Origin: Ascochyta rabiei
Lineage: Eukaryota > Ascomycota > Dothideomycetes > Pleosporales > Didymellaceae
Direction of reading: 5' to 3'
DNA: 64,000 bases
Assembly (NCBI RefSeq): GCF_004011695.2
Contig: NC_082426.1
Coordinates: 62,001-126,000 of the forward strand
In this document: positions 33,292-43,109 of the stretch, piece after piece
Layout of the letters: every line of letters begins with the position of its first letter
Position numbering within the stretch: position 1 is the stretch's first letter
Program-made: the position numbers and the translations under genes
The notes under the pieces: model-generated
What the model was told of the DNA's origin: nothing
Databases searched by the model: none
What the model saw: the letters and a program-made list of their open reading frames with translations, nothing else

Positions 33292-33363
33292 TAGCTGAGA
33301 CTGGTTTCGATCCAGTGTCCTCCGGGTTATGAGCCCGGCGCGCTTCCGCTGCGCCACTCAGCT
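33292..33363 (-). tRNA. Initiator tRNA-Met (CAU), intronless
   Basis: A 72-nt sequence folds as a full cloverleaf with anticodon CAT in the loop CTCATAA. The anticodon stem has three G-C pairs (GGG..CCC), the first base is A paired with a final T, and the T-loop reads GATCGAAAC instead of the TTC-containing loop. These are eukaryotic initiator tRNA features, so I call it initiator rather than elongator Met. Its A box (GTGGCGCAGCGG) and B box region are intact. No intron. CCA is not encoded, as expected. Confidence 0.95.
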
Positions 33364-33589
33364 TTACTTTCTGATTGGATGAAGATTCGGCTAATTATTC
33401 AAAAACTATACACTCTAAACTAAGCATCGGCACGAAACGCGCACGAATCCTATGTTTTGTGCAGGAGGTTCGGTCGCACGGTGTCTGGGGTGCAGTTTTC
33501 TCCAACACGAGGTGGATCTTGTGGGGTATTTTTGGGTTGCGAGTGCACGGAATTAACAGTAGTAGAAATGTATTTCTGTTGCTAAGAAC

Positions 33590-33850
33590 GCAAGGCTACC
33601 TATGTAACCCTAATACCTAACATATAAGGTACTAACACGTACATACTACAGTAGGCTACACTATAAGCACACTACTTAGTTTAAGGATGCCTGTACTAGT
33701 AAACGTGCTAATAAAGCACTGTTTACAGCTATATAGTAGACAAGGGGATTTACTAAGTAACTATTAGGCTAAGTGGCACTAGCATGTAGCAACGTCTACC
33801 TCTAACCTAGTATTAGCAACAAGTACTGTTCTGGTCTACGTGCCTACTAT
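33590..33850 (-). repeat. RIP-mutated partial copy of the adjacent ZIP gene 3' end
   Basis: This stretch matches the end of the ZIP transporter gene at an offset of 402 bp: GTAGGCTACACTATAAGC at 33651 lines up with GCAGGCTACGCTGTAAGC at 34053. Over 83 columns I counted about 25 differences, and about 20 are C-to-T or G-to-A in the copy. The similarity includes the gene's stop codon and its final codons, and also reaches into 3' flanking sequence before it. The right edge is uncertain because similarity fades with more mutations after about 33780. It is not functional. Confidence 0.85.
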
Positions 33851-34057
33851 CTAAGATTCTAAGTAAGTACTAATACCTTTTAGAGGTCTACCTAGCATAG
33901 TAGAGCCGTATCTTAATAGTAACAGTATTAAGACAGATAAAGATAGGAGAATAATAGTAATAGTCTATATGCATAAGAATGTAACACAACACTGTCTATG
34001 CAAATAAAAATCTAACACCTAATATGTAAAGTACCAACGCGTATATACTACAGCAGG
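33851..34057. other. AT-rich 3' flank of the ZIP gene
   Basis: AT-rich, with TAAGTA/TAATAG words. Parts near 33980-34050 match the flank of the RIP-mutated copy at 33590-33640, so this is the other half of the local duplication. Confidence 0.5.
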
Positions 34058-35634
34058 CTACGCTGTAAGCGCACTGCTTAGCCCCAGGATGCCCATGCCG
34101 GCGAACGCGCTGACGAAGCACAGTTTCCGACTATGCGTCAAGTCGAGCGACTCGCCGAGCAACTGCAGCGACACCATGGCCATGATGCCTGCGGTCACGG
34201 CGAACATGCAGCCGTAAACTTTCTCGCCGGGCTCGCCCATGCCGTCGCTCTTGCCGCGGCCTGCCACTTTGAACCACAGCGCTGCAACGCCGGCGCCGAG
34301 CGGCTGCGATACGCCGCCGAGGAGGGCGCTCCAGAACATGGCGCGCCAGCGCGAGTTGATGGCGAGGTAGAGGGGGAGGGCGAGCGCGAAGCCTTCGGTT
34401 ATGTTGTGGATGAAGAGCGCGAGGAAGATGGAGAGGCCGAGGGTTGGGTTCGCGTGGTTGGTCGCGTAGGTGATGAAGCCTTCGGGGATCTTGTGCAGCG
34501 CGATTGCGGTGCTGGTCTGGAGACCGATGGCGAGGAAGGCGTTGGTGGGGACGTGGTGGTGGTGTTGCGGGGCGTGGGAGGCGTGCGAGTGGGCTGAGTG
34601 GCTTGAGGATGCGGATGAGAGCGACGTCTGGCTGTGTTTTTGCGCGAGGCTGCGCGGGCGTGTGTTGTTCGTGGTAGGCAGGCTGGCGGTCGAGCTGTCC
34701 ATCATGGCAGGTCCGGAGCGCGTGGGCATGAGTGGTGTTGTCTCGTCGACATCCTCGAGAGTAAGAAGCTGGCGGTCGTGGGCGTGCGGACCTTGAGTGG
34801 TCTGGTGTCTGTTGGCTGCGGAGGGGCGTGCTGGGTTTAGATGCTGGCTTGACTTGGAGGCATACAGACGGGGAGGCCGCTGCTGTACATTCTTGAAGCA
34901 TTCTGCCCCGCATGCATCTGAGTAGCCGTAGCACTGCCCATCCTCGTCGCAGAGTGCTTTCTTCTGGCCGGTGACTAGTTGTGAGACCTTGGTCGAGATG
35001 GCCGTGTGTAATGACGGTCGACGGGGCAACTTGGAGTTGTCACTGTTAGTGCCGTAGGAGTGCTCCTCGTGTCCAGCGTCGGGCTGCAGCAATCCACTGT
35101 TTTGCTCTTGCATGGGCTTGTGCGAGTGCGCTGCCTCTTCATCCTCGACTTTGCCCTCGTCACCGTGCTCGTGATCGCAATCGACGACGGAGTGCGGTAT
35201 GTAGCGATGCAAGATGTCTGAAAGGATAGAAATGCCGAATGCACCAAGCAGGAAGAAGCCAATCATGGTCAATGTCGCATCTCTCGGGGTCATGCCTCCG
35301 GTGATCAGATACTTCTTCGATGACGGCAACATGCTGAACAAGGAGGAAAATATCTGTGTGCTATTATCAGTAAAACGTAGCCACCGCACGGTTGCAGACG
35401 TACCATGACACCGAAGGAGAGACTCAGTCCAGTCGAAAGGAACGCATTGCTGTCCTCGATCTTGAAGTTTTTGTGCCCAGGAAAGAGGCGCACAATGAGG
35501 TCAACACAGATTATCGAAGCGCCAAACGTGCATGCTAGGTTCTGTCAGGATCATCACAGGAAGAAGACTCAAGCCAACATACCAATGCCGCTGACCACTG
35601 CCATTATCCATCCTCGCGTGTCATTGTCGAGCAT
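34058..35634 (-). CDS. ZRT3: ZIP family zinc/metal transporter (ZRT3/ATX2-like)
   Basis: Three exons: 35634-35583, 35534-35404 and 35353-34058, with introns of 48 and 50 bp. The product is 492 aa. N-terminal helices (IMAVVSGIACTFGASIICVD; LSTGLSLSFGVMIFSSLFSM) are followed by a cytosolic loop of about 200 residues with His-rich runs (HAPQHHHHVP). The ZIP core then has the metal-site helices AIALHKIPEGFITYATNHAN and FIHNITEGFALALPLYLAI, with the HxxxE and HNxxE patterns that bind zinc. The long loop and early LFSMLP element resemble yeast vacuolar Zrt3, which releases stored zinc. Substrate and membrane are inferred from this resemblance. The 3' end is partly duplicated downstream. Confidence 0.88.
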
Positions 35635-36325
35635 GGCTGCAGCCTTCCGTCCACCTTGTCCGTGCTTGTACCCGTTTCTGTGTTTCCTCGTGACGTCGGT
35701 CCGGAAAACTTCAAGGTCGCGTCGCACAAGCCGCTGCGTTGGATGTCTTTATATACAGAAAAAACGAGTATTGTCCTTTCGAGGTGGTAGACAGTGCCTG
35801 ATCTGCACGAGCGAGGTTTGTAGATGGCCCTGGTGCACCTTGATGGGCACTCTGCAGATCAAGCGCTAGCGTCGTAGGGCTGGAAGGAACATTTAGTCAC
35901 GTGCGAGCGTGGAAGCGTGCAATGTGGGTGCTTTGATTGGCTGGCAAGCGTTGGAGGTATCACAATGTTAGAGATCACAATACTGCACGTCTTGTGGTAA
36001 AGCACAGCGTAAGAAACACAGTAAATAGTTGTTATGGTCACACAAGTGCTGGAAGGGATCATAGATTAACAATGTGTGTGGTAAAATAGTCTTTTCGTGA
36101 ACAGGTGAATCTTGTGAATCCTCCGAAATGCTTCCCTATGGTCTCGCCGTGTGCGGCTTGAAGGATGTGAAATTCCAAACGCCCAACACGCCTGCAGTTC
36201 TGCTGTCAAGCTAGTGTTATGCTCCAGTTGCGCCTACGCTATGCAGTTGATGAATGAAGAAAGTAAAGGTCGGTGACGACCGGGAGTTAAAGATATAGGA
36301 TAAGACAGTCGTAGAGAAGGAAAAT
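35635..36325. other. Intergenic, no gene recognised
   Basis: About 690 bp between the ZIP start codon and the mannosyltransferase stop; contains the ZIP promoter. No coding sequence, RNA gene or repeat recognised. Confidence 0.4.
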
Positions 36326-37973
36326 TCATGCCTTAGGAGGGCGCGGTACAGGCATCTTGCGCCACCTGCCCTCGCCGTCCTCTGGCCCTTCATTCATGAC
36401 GAGCAAGTTCGGCGAGCCGCAGTAGCTGCCGGGTTTCGCTGTTCTGGTAATCTTAGCCCAGTGACCCGCAAGGTCAGTTCGCGTAGCATTGTGAGCAAAG
36501 CCTCGTGAAGGGTCTTCGTACTCCCAGACGGTGTCGGTCACGGTCTGTCCAGGTTCGTCGCCCATGCGCGCGTTGACGCTGGGAAAGCCGACCATGTGGT
36601 TGAGAATGTCGTGGAAGATGGAGTACAGACGCTCTGGGCGGCGGGTCCAGTTGAGCCAGGACAGCGTCTTTTCGTCGTAGGCAACTCGGATGTAGGGGTT
36701 CACGTAGATACCGGAGTCTGCGGGCATGCCCCTGCCAGTGCGTCGATACTGCAGATCAGCGTTGATGAGACAACACTCGGACGCGTCCCAGAAAACGTCC
36801 TCTTCGTAGCGGAAACGCAAGGGGGCTCGAGCAGGATCAGGCGATGTGTGTTGAGCGCTCGACGTTGCGTTGGCCGGTTTGTCCTCGAAGCGTGTCTGGT
36901 CCTGGAACCAGTGAGCTTCGTATGCAACCATGCCTCCCCAGCAGCTTCGTACTCGGACGGCGTCGGTCTGCGAGAGCATGTCGTTCCTGCTTGTCGCGGT
37001 ACCGGCACTGGTGAAGTAGGGGAAGAAGGGTACTCCGGTGACGCGTCCGTCGTAGTCGCGCGTAGCAAAACGATCGTAGAACTTGAAGGCGTTGATGTAG
37101 TCGAAGGCGCAAGCGGCTCCGTAGTCGGTGCGGCCTGCCGAGTCGACGTTGGTGGCGAAGAGCAGCTGAGCAGCCTCGATGGGGTGGAAGTTGACGTCGT
37201 TCAGGTACAGGATCTTGTCGAACCTGACGCTTTGCTGGTCGATGGGGGCGAGGGCGCGGTTGCGGACCTCGGCGAGGAAGGCTATGCGCTTCAGACGCGA
37301 TTTGCCGGTGGGCAGGGTGACACGGGGCAGGGTTTTGGCGTCGAAGGGCTCGGCGACGATGGTGGATTTGCCTGGCAGGTTAGCGGCGGTGGCGGTTGTG
37401 CAGGTTGGTGAAGGTACAGGTGAGGTTCTGGCGGAAGCTGGCCAGCGAGTGCTTGGCTGCTTCGGTGGGGTTGTCCTCGTAGACGCTCAGATGCACGTTG
37501 TCCGGGCCCAGCAGGTCGATCAGCTGCAGCACCGAGCGTGCCCAGGCGCCCGAGGTCAGCTGGCCCTTGTCCTCGTACAGGGAGGCGGCGATGAAGACCT
37601 TTTCGGCGAAGGGGTTCGCGCGGCCTGGCTCGGTGCCGTTGGCTGCGCGCTGCTGCAGCTCGAGGTAGTGGGCAGGGCGGGTTGTGTAGCTGGGGAAGAA
37701 GATGCCGGCGATGAGGACCAGGAAGGCGCAGAGGTAGAGCACGGCGAAGAGGGCGTAGCAGATGGCACGCACGAGGGACCGCCTTCTTCTGCGCGGAGCG
37801 ACGAGGCGGGTGTAGGTCGCGCGCTCACACAGCGTCTTGACGCCCGGCAGGCGTGAGCTCAGCGCGCGGAGCCACGAGGGCGTCGAGAGGGAGCGCGGCA
37901 GCGCGGGCAGGTCCTGGGCCTCGAGCGAAGTGCGCGGGAGGAGCTCGTAGTCGTGTTGCCGGGGGCCGGACAT
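36326..37973 (-). CDS. CMT1: Alpha-1,3-mannosyltransferase of the CMT1/CAP59 type (GT69)
   Basis: Two exons: 37973-37418 and 37371-36326, with a 46-bp intron (GTACCT..TGCCAG). The product is 533 aa. It is a type II membrane protein: a cytosolic basic tail with RRRRR, then a helix (AICYALFAVLYLCAFLVLI, about residues 70-90), then a lumenal catalytic part. The join restores NLTCKSTIVAEPFDA. Family features include KVFIAASLYEDKGQ, LIDLLGPDNVHLSVYEDNP, KILYLNDVNFHPIEAAQLL (an acidic Asp-rich metal/sugar site) and CWGGMVAYEA. Cryptococcus Cmt1 adds alpha-1,3-mannose; in other fungi the role is less clear. The start at 37973 is chosen because the open frame upstream is a repeat. Confidence 0.88.
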
Positions 37974-38640
37974 GGGGAGGGCGGGTCGCGGAGCATGCGA
38001 TGCGATGCAGATGGCGATGCAGATGGCGATGCAGATGGCGGTGCAGATGGCGGTGCAGACGGTAGTGCAGATGGCGGTGCAGACGGCAGTGCAGACGATG
38101 GCGGTGCAGATGCTGGCGGTGCAGAGGGAGAAGCCGTTGGCGGGGAGCTGGGCGTGTGTCTTTTGTAACTCACCCACACCCCCCGGGGCGCAGCTGGCAG
38201 CGTGGCAGCCTGCAACGAGCCAGGCCGTGCGCCCATCAGCGCCCACCAGCGCCACACCAGGAAATCGCTCACGGCGTGCACCGCTTGTCAGAACACACGC
38301 CCCACCGGCTAGCGCTGCAGCGGGGCCCCTCGACCCTGCAGCGCTTCGACGGGCACCAAACACGACTCGCCGCGTCGCTGCGTGATGAGAAGACGAAGAG
38401 CCTAACTAGCACGGAGCGAAGAATCGAACAAAACCCCATCAAACACATCACGTGCCCCGCTCTCATCACGCCGTCCTCTTCCTCACCACCCTACCATTCC
38501 TTGACCAAGACGAATTCACAAAGAGCGCAGCATCCCGCCTTCTCACGCTGCCGCCAGAGCCTTGAGAAGTACTACCCGGACATGTCGTTGTTTGGCAAGT
38601 CGGCGCACAGGCTGATGAGCTCATCTCGCTAACCGCGGAC
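37974..38640. repeat. 12-bp repeat tract upstream of CMT1, then unassigned DNA
   Basis: At about 38003-38124 a 12-base unit (GATGCAGATGGC/GGTGCAGATGGC) recurs roughly ten times with small variations. It lies just upstream of the CMT1 start codon and so probably in its promoter or leader. If translated in the CMT1 frame it gives a Cys/Ile/Thr/Ala repeat, which I regard as non-coding. From 38125 to 38640 no gene is recognised. Confidence 0.75.
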
Positions 38641-38676
38641 GAATTACCGCTCCCCCTGGCGCTGTTGCCTATTCTC

Positions 38677-38970
38677 TCGTCCGAATCAGATCTGATCCTC
38701 TCTCGTCTGGATCAAATCCTATAATCAGCTAATAAATCCTTCCTCCCTCACTTGAATAAAATCCCATAATCAGCCAACAGATCCTTCCTCCCTCATCTGA
38801 ATTCAATCTAACCATCTGCTAACAAATCATTCCTCTCTCATCTGAATCAAATCCTACAGCCAGCTAATAAATTCTTCCTCCCTCACCTGAATAAAATCCT
38901 TCCTCCCTCACCTGAATAAAATCCAACCATCAGCCAACAGATCCTTCCTCTCTCGTCTGAATCCAGGATA
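38677..38970. repeat. 45-bp minisatellite
   Basis: About six copies of a 45-base unit of the form TGAATAAAATCCCATAATCA followed by GCCAACAGATCCTTCCTCCC and TCATC, including one shortened copy near 38890-38914. Copies differ at many positions, mostly C/T and A/G, so the array is old or mutated by RIP. Confidence 0.85.
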
Positions 38971-39106
38971 TCCTAACCCATCAGGAGTGTACAGTCCACG
39001 TGTGTCGTGCCTTGTTACGAGCCGTGTCACGAGTGGAGAACGCGCAAACGCTCGCGAGATGCAAGTGTGACGCGGCGCGATGGTTGGTGTCTGTCCATTG
39101 TTCTCT

Positions 39107-39339
39107 TGTCGATTGGAGTGTGTCGATTGGAGTGTCTGTCGATTGGAGTGTCTGTCGATTGGAGTGTCTGTCGATTGGAGTGTCTGTCGATTGGAGTGTC
39201 TGTCGATTGGAGTGTCTGTCGATTGGAGTGTCTGTCGATTGGAGTGTCTGTCGATTGGAGTGTCTGTCGATTGGAGTGTCTGTCGATTGGAGTGTCTGTC
39301 GATTGGAGTGTCTGTCGATTGGAGTGTCTGTCGATTGGA
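39107..39339. repeat. 16-bp minisatellite, nearly perfect
   Basis: About fifteen copies of GATTGGAGTGTCTGTC in direct tandem, almost identical (the first copy lacks the final TGTC pair). Because 16 is not a multiple of three, all three plus frames and minus frames stay open and give 16-residue repeating peptides. These are not genes. Near-identity means recent expansion, unlike the older 45-bp array next to it. Confidence 0.95.
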
Positions 39340-39697
39340 CATGGTGCCGTCACGCATGGAGAGGTGTTAGCTGCACGCAGGGAGCCTGAGTTCTGGATAT
39401 GGGTTGGGATGTGTGTTTGATGTAGCTATCACCTGCCTAGTCGGTGCGGTGCAGTGTCGTGTGGTGTCACGCAGTGTGTCGTGTAGTGACGGCAGTACGA
39501 TGCCCAGAGTGAAGCTCGAGGAAGCGAAGCTCGTGGAATGGAGTAACGGCGCATACTGTCGCTCCTCGCGTTGTCTCCTCTCGTGCTGTCTTGTTTCGTC
39601 TGGTGAGTTGATATCGATCTCAATCACAATCTCAATCTCAATCTCAATCTCTGAACGCATCAGCTTCATACACTCCGCTACTCATTCATTCACTTAC

Positions 39698-39865
39698 TCA
39701 ATTATTCCCCTCCACCTCCCCTCCCCTGTGCTGCTCCCGCAGCACGACAAATTCAGCGTCGACAGCGCGCCCGCAGCTGGTGTACAGACAGTACGCGAAG
39801 AAGCAGACAAACGCCGTGACGAGCAGGAGGACGAGGACGATTGCGTGAGAGGGCTTGAGTGGCAT
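39698..39865 (-). CDS. Small single-pass membrane protein, 55 aa
   Basis: A 56-codon frame, from ATG at 39865 to TGA at 39698. It reads MPLKPSHAIVLVLLLVTAFV then a CFFAYCLYTSC stretch, so residues 8-28 are one strong membrane helix ending in cysteines. The tail is short and charged (VVLREQHRGGEVEGNN). The protein is shorter than most gene-calling limits. Its hydrophobic pattern and position 267 bp downstream of the MEF2 stop, on the same strand, are consistent with a small gene, but no family is recognised. Confidence 0.4.
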   Translation of the reverse strand: MPLKPSHAIVLVLLLVTAFVCFFAYCLYTSCGRAVDAEFVVLREQHRGGEVEGNN

Positions 39866-40132
39866 CTTGTTCTGGGTTCGAGTTGGCGTTGAGTTGGGGG
39901 GTGCGGGTGGCGAGGTGAGCGGAGAGGGGAGAAGAAGTGTGAGGATGGGAGGGAATGGGGAGGTGAAGAGAGGGGTGGATGAGATTGTCGGTCACGTTGG
40001 TTACTTGCTTTCACCTTGCGCTGCGCCGAGGAGTCGGGGGGATTTGAAGACCCGTTGTTTGGGGTCTCGTATCGTGCGTGTTATACGTTCTTGTTGTACA
40101 CTCTATATGCACTCGTTAAATGGAAAACACTG

Positions 40133-42877
40133 CTAAAACTCCCTCATGCTATCCAACACGTCCTTCTGCCGCTGCGACCCCATCTTCTCGAACCCGTCGA
40201 CGCTCATCACGAACGTGGCGCGCCCGCCCGTCAGCGCACGCAGGTGGTTCAAGTACCCCACCATCTCCTTCAGCGGCACCCGCGCCACGATCTGCCGCTG
40301 GCTGTCTGCGAGTCCACTGCTCATGTCGCCTGTGCCGCTCGCGAACGGATCGGGCGGCGTGTAGATCAGGTTCGGATCGATGCGTGGCAGATCCTCCGTG
40401 GACGTCGAGGTAGCGATGGACTCGGTGCCGTCGAGGGAAAGCACCTGTCCACCCCGCGCAGACGAGATGTCCTGCACCACAGCGCCGAGGGAGGATTCGT
40501 GCACGAATATTGTCACGTTCATGACAGGCTCCATGAATGAGGGTGGGCTTGCGGCGATCGAGGTGCGTAGGCTTGCATTCACGGCTGCGCGCGTTGCCAT
40601 CGACAGCGCGGTGGGCGTTGTTTCTGGGAAGAGCGTTGCGCCGGCGTCGAGGTCGATGCGGACGCGTGTGTTGGCGACGGGGAAGCCGTTGAAGGGACCG
40701 CGGGCCAGGGCTGCGGAGGCGCCGGCTTGGAAGGAGTGAAGGATGCCTGGGAGCGAGAGGTGGGGTGGAATGTGAGCTTTGTGAGAAGCAGAGTCGTGGC
40801 GGGAGAGCCTAGGGTGGGAGATGGACAGCTTGTTGTTGTCGGGGAGGGTGAACGTCGTCTCGAAAGGGCCATCTTCAATCTCTGTCTCGACCTGGGTACC
40901 GGGAACGATCATGCTGTCATCCAAGGGCTCGACCGAGGCTGTGATGCTCGCCTTGGCTTGTTTCCCTGCAATAGGTTTGTCGAGCTCGTAAGTGTACGGT
41001 GATGTCGCTGAAGTGATGGTCTCGCGATACCCGATCTCGATCTTGCCTATGCGCGCCTTGGCTTTGAAGTCGTTGAGAAGACGGTCGCGTGCGATCTCGA
41101 GATGCAGGTCGCCCATGCCTGCAAGATGCGTCTGCCCCGACTCTTCATCGATGGAGAGGTGCAAGCTAGGATCTTCACGTAGCAGTATCGCCAGACTCTC
41201 GTGGACGTGCTTCTGCTCGCTAAGGCTGTGTGGTTCAATACTTGTAAAGAAGACAGGTGGTGGTACGTTGATGGGTCTCAGCTGCAGGGTGTTCAGCCCG
41301 CCTGGAGGAGTTCCCTTCATCTGCAGGCCTCTGTACACTATCAGTGTATCGCCAGTCCTTGCGTGCTTGAGGCCTGTGATCACGCCAATCTGGCCAGGCC
41401 CGATGCTGTCGACCTCTACAGCATCGTTGGCATACATCTTGAGCAGACGTGGCGCGCGTTCGGCGAGTCCCAGGTTTGTGTTGTAGAGAGTTGCGCCCTT
41501 GTCCAGAGACCCAGAGTAGACGCGCACGTACACCAGCACACCTCGTTTGGTGTCGTTGACCACCTTGAAGGCCAGGGCACAAGCTGCGAGATTCTTGACG
41601 TCAGGAACCGCCAAATCTTTCGACTGTTGTGGCTTCTTGGCCGCTTTCGCAGGTTGGGCGGCTGCTGATGCGGTAAGGAGAGTGGATAAAGTGCTGCTCT
41701 GGCCTGAGATGCTGATCTCTGGATCTGGGCGCTCGAGAGGTGACGGAAGCAAGTCGACGGTCGCATCCAGCAGGGGTTGAACACCGATATTGCGGAAGCT
41801 GGCACCTGCGAAGACTGGTATAACAGTCTGACTGCTCTGTAGCACTAGCCGTCGAAGCGACTGCCAGACCAGCAAGGCCGGTATGGCCAGGTGGTCTTCA
41901 TCGTGTTCCAGGAAGGCCTCGACCATGGCATCGTCGTGCTCGCTCAGAATCTCGACCAGAGCAATTCTGGCCTTCCTGATCTCTTGAGCGAACTTTGCAT
42001 CGGTCTTGTCGAGCTCTTCTAGACCAAACGCCTGGATGGCTCTCCCGTCTCCTCCTAGCTGCCACAGCATACCGCGGAGGTTGACGACATCGCCGACACC
42101 GACAAAGTCTCCATTGCCACCTTGCCACCACGGAATCTGACAGATAGCAGGCCAGCCATGGAGCCGGACGCCGATCTCTTTCACGGTCCTCGCAAAGGCA
42201 GCACCAACTCGGTCAAGCTTGTTGACGAAGATGATTCTGGGGATGCGGTAGTTGCCAGCCTGGGTCCAGACTTTCTCAGTTTGGGCCTCCACGCCAGCCA
42301 CGCCGTCCAGAATGCAGACAGCCCCGTCTAACACACGGAGAGAGCGCAGGACCTCAAATGTAAAGTCTGCGTGGCCAGGCGTGTCGATCAAGTTTACATT
42401 GTGCGGGAATGTTGAAGGAGAGAGGGAGTCAAATGATTCAGGTGCTTGAGGAGGCTTTGGGCCTGGTTCCTGTGGTGGCCAATGGAAGGTGATTGCTGCA
42501 GACTGAATGGTGATTCCACGGGCTCGTTCAGCAGGCAGAAAGTCGGTCACCGTGGATCCCTCGTCGACATCTACAACGTTTAGAATGTGCATTGAAGATA
42601 CGCAACGCCATGCCTACCTCCTATTCGTCGCGTGTAGCCACTGTAGTAGAGCATGCGCTCTGTTGTCGTTGTCTTTCCCTGTTCACCAGTCAGCGAGTGC
42701 CCCCGTCCAGGCATCAACAAGACGACTCACTGCATCGATGTGGGCGACAATGCCGATGTTACGGGTGGTCTGTGACAGGAGGTCTGCGTGAGGTGTCTGG
42801 GTGGAGAGCAGCCTCCGTGGCGCCTTCACATCACGCCGGACGACTCGACGAGCACAACGCGCCCATCCAACCCACAT
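40133..42877 (-). CDS. MEF2: Mitochondrial elongation factor G2 / ribosome-releasing factor 2
   Basis: Three exons: 42877-42731, 42678-42618 and 42570-40133, with introns GTGAGT..AACAG (52 bp) and GTAGGC..TGTAG (47 bp). The product is 881 aa. The N-terminus ([20 protein letters not shown]) is an Arg-rich mitochondrial leader. Joining the exons gives [19 protein letters not shown] (G1), [12 protein letters not shown] (G2), [12 protein letters not shown] (G3) and NKLDRVGA (G4), the translation-factor GTPase motifs. EF-G domains II-V follow. MEF2/GFM2 works with ribosome recycling factor to split mitochondrial ribosomes after termination. MEF2 rather than MEF1 is chosen because of the [20 protein letters not shown] segment and the extended insertions. 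Confidence 0.9.
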
Positions 42878-43109
42878 GCCAAAGTCTGTACTGGAGTGTA
42901 GGTGGTGGGCACTGGACGGTGGGATGCAGGCAGCACGTGATGAGCAGATGATGCACTGATGCAGCTGTCCAGGGCCGCGCCTTGCCCGATGATGGCAAGG
43001 GCCGCCAAGCATGTGGGTGAGCAGGGAGCAGGCACGGCCGAGGAGCGCTCGACGACGTCAACAGGCAGCAACAGCAGCGCGGTGAAGCCAGCTGCTCGCC
43101 TCTCCCACC
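42878..43109. promoter_or_regulatory. Compact bidirectional promoter region of MEF2 and VPS17
   Basis: Only 232 bp separate the two start codons, on opposite strands. The sequence has no good coding frame of its own and must supply both promoters. No particular factor site could be assigned by eye. Confidence 0.6.

Noticed and set aside
34131..34934. 267-codon minus-strand frame inside the ZIP gene
   Set aside because: Alternate frame of the ZIP exon, Arg/Pro-rich and without membrane helices.
37974..38363. Upstream extension of the CMT1 frame with Cys-Thr-Ala-Ile repeats
   Set aside because: Generated by a 12-bp tandem repeat; the Met at 37973 gives a standard type II membrane protein start.
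39107..39339. CRISPR-like regular repeats
   Set aside because: Repeats are directly contiguous with no unique spacers, and the organism is eukaryotic.
39000..39420. Several open frames with repeating Val-Asp-Trp-Ser-Val peptides
   Set aside because: They are produced by the 16-bp minisatellite, which leaves all frames open; no start context or flanking domain supports coding.
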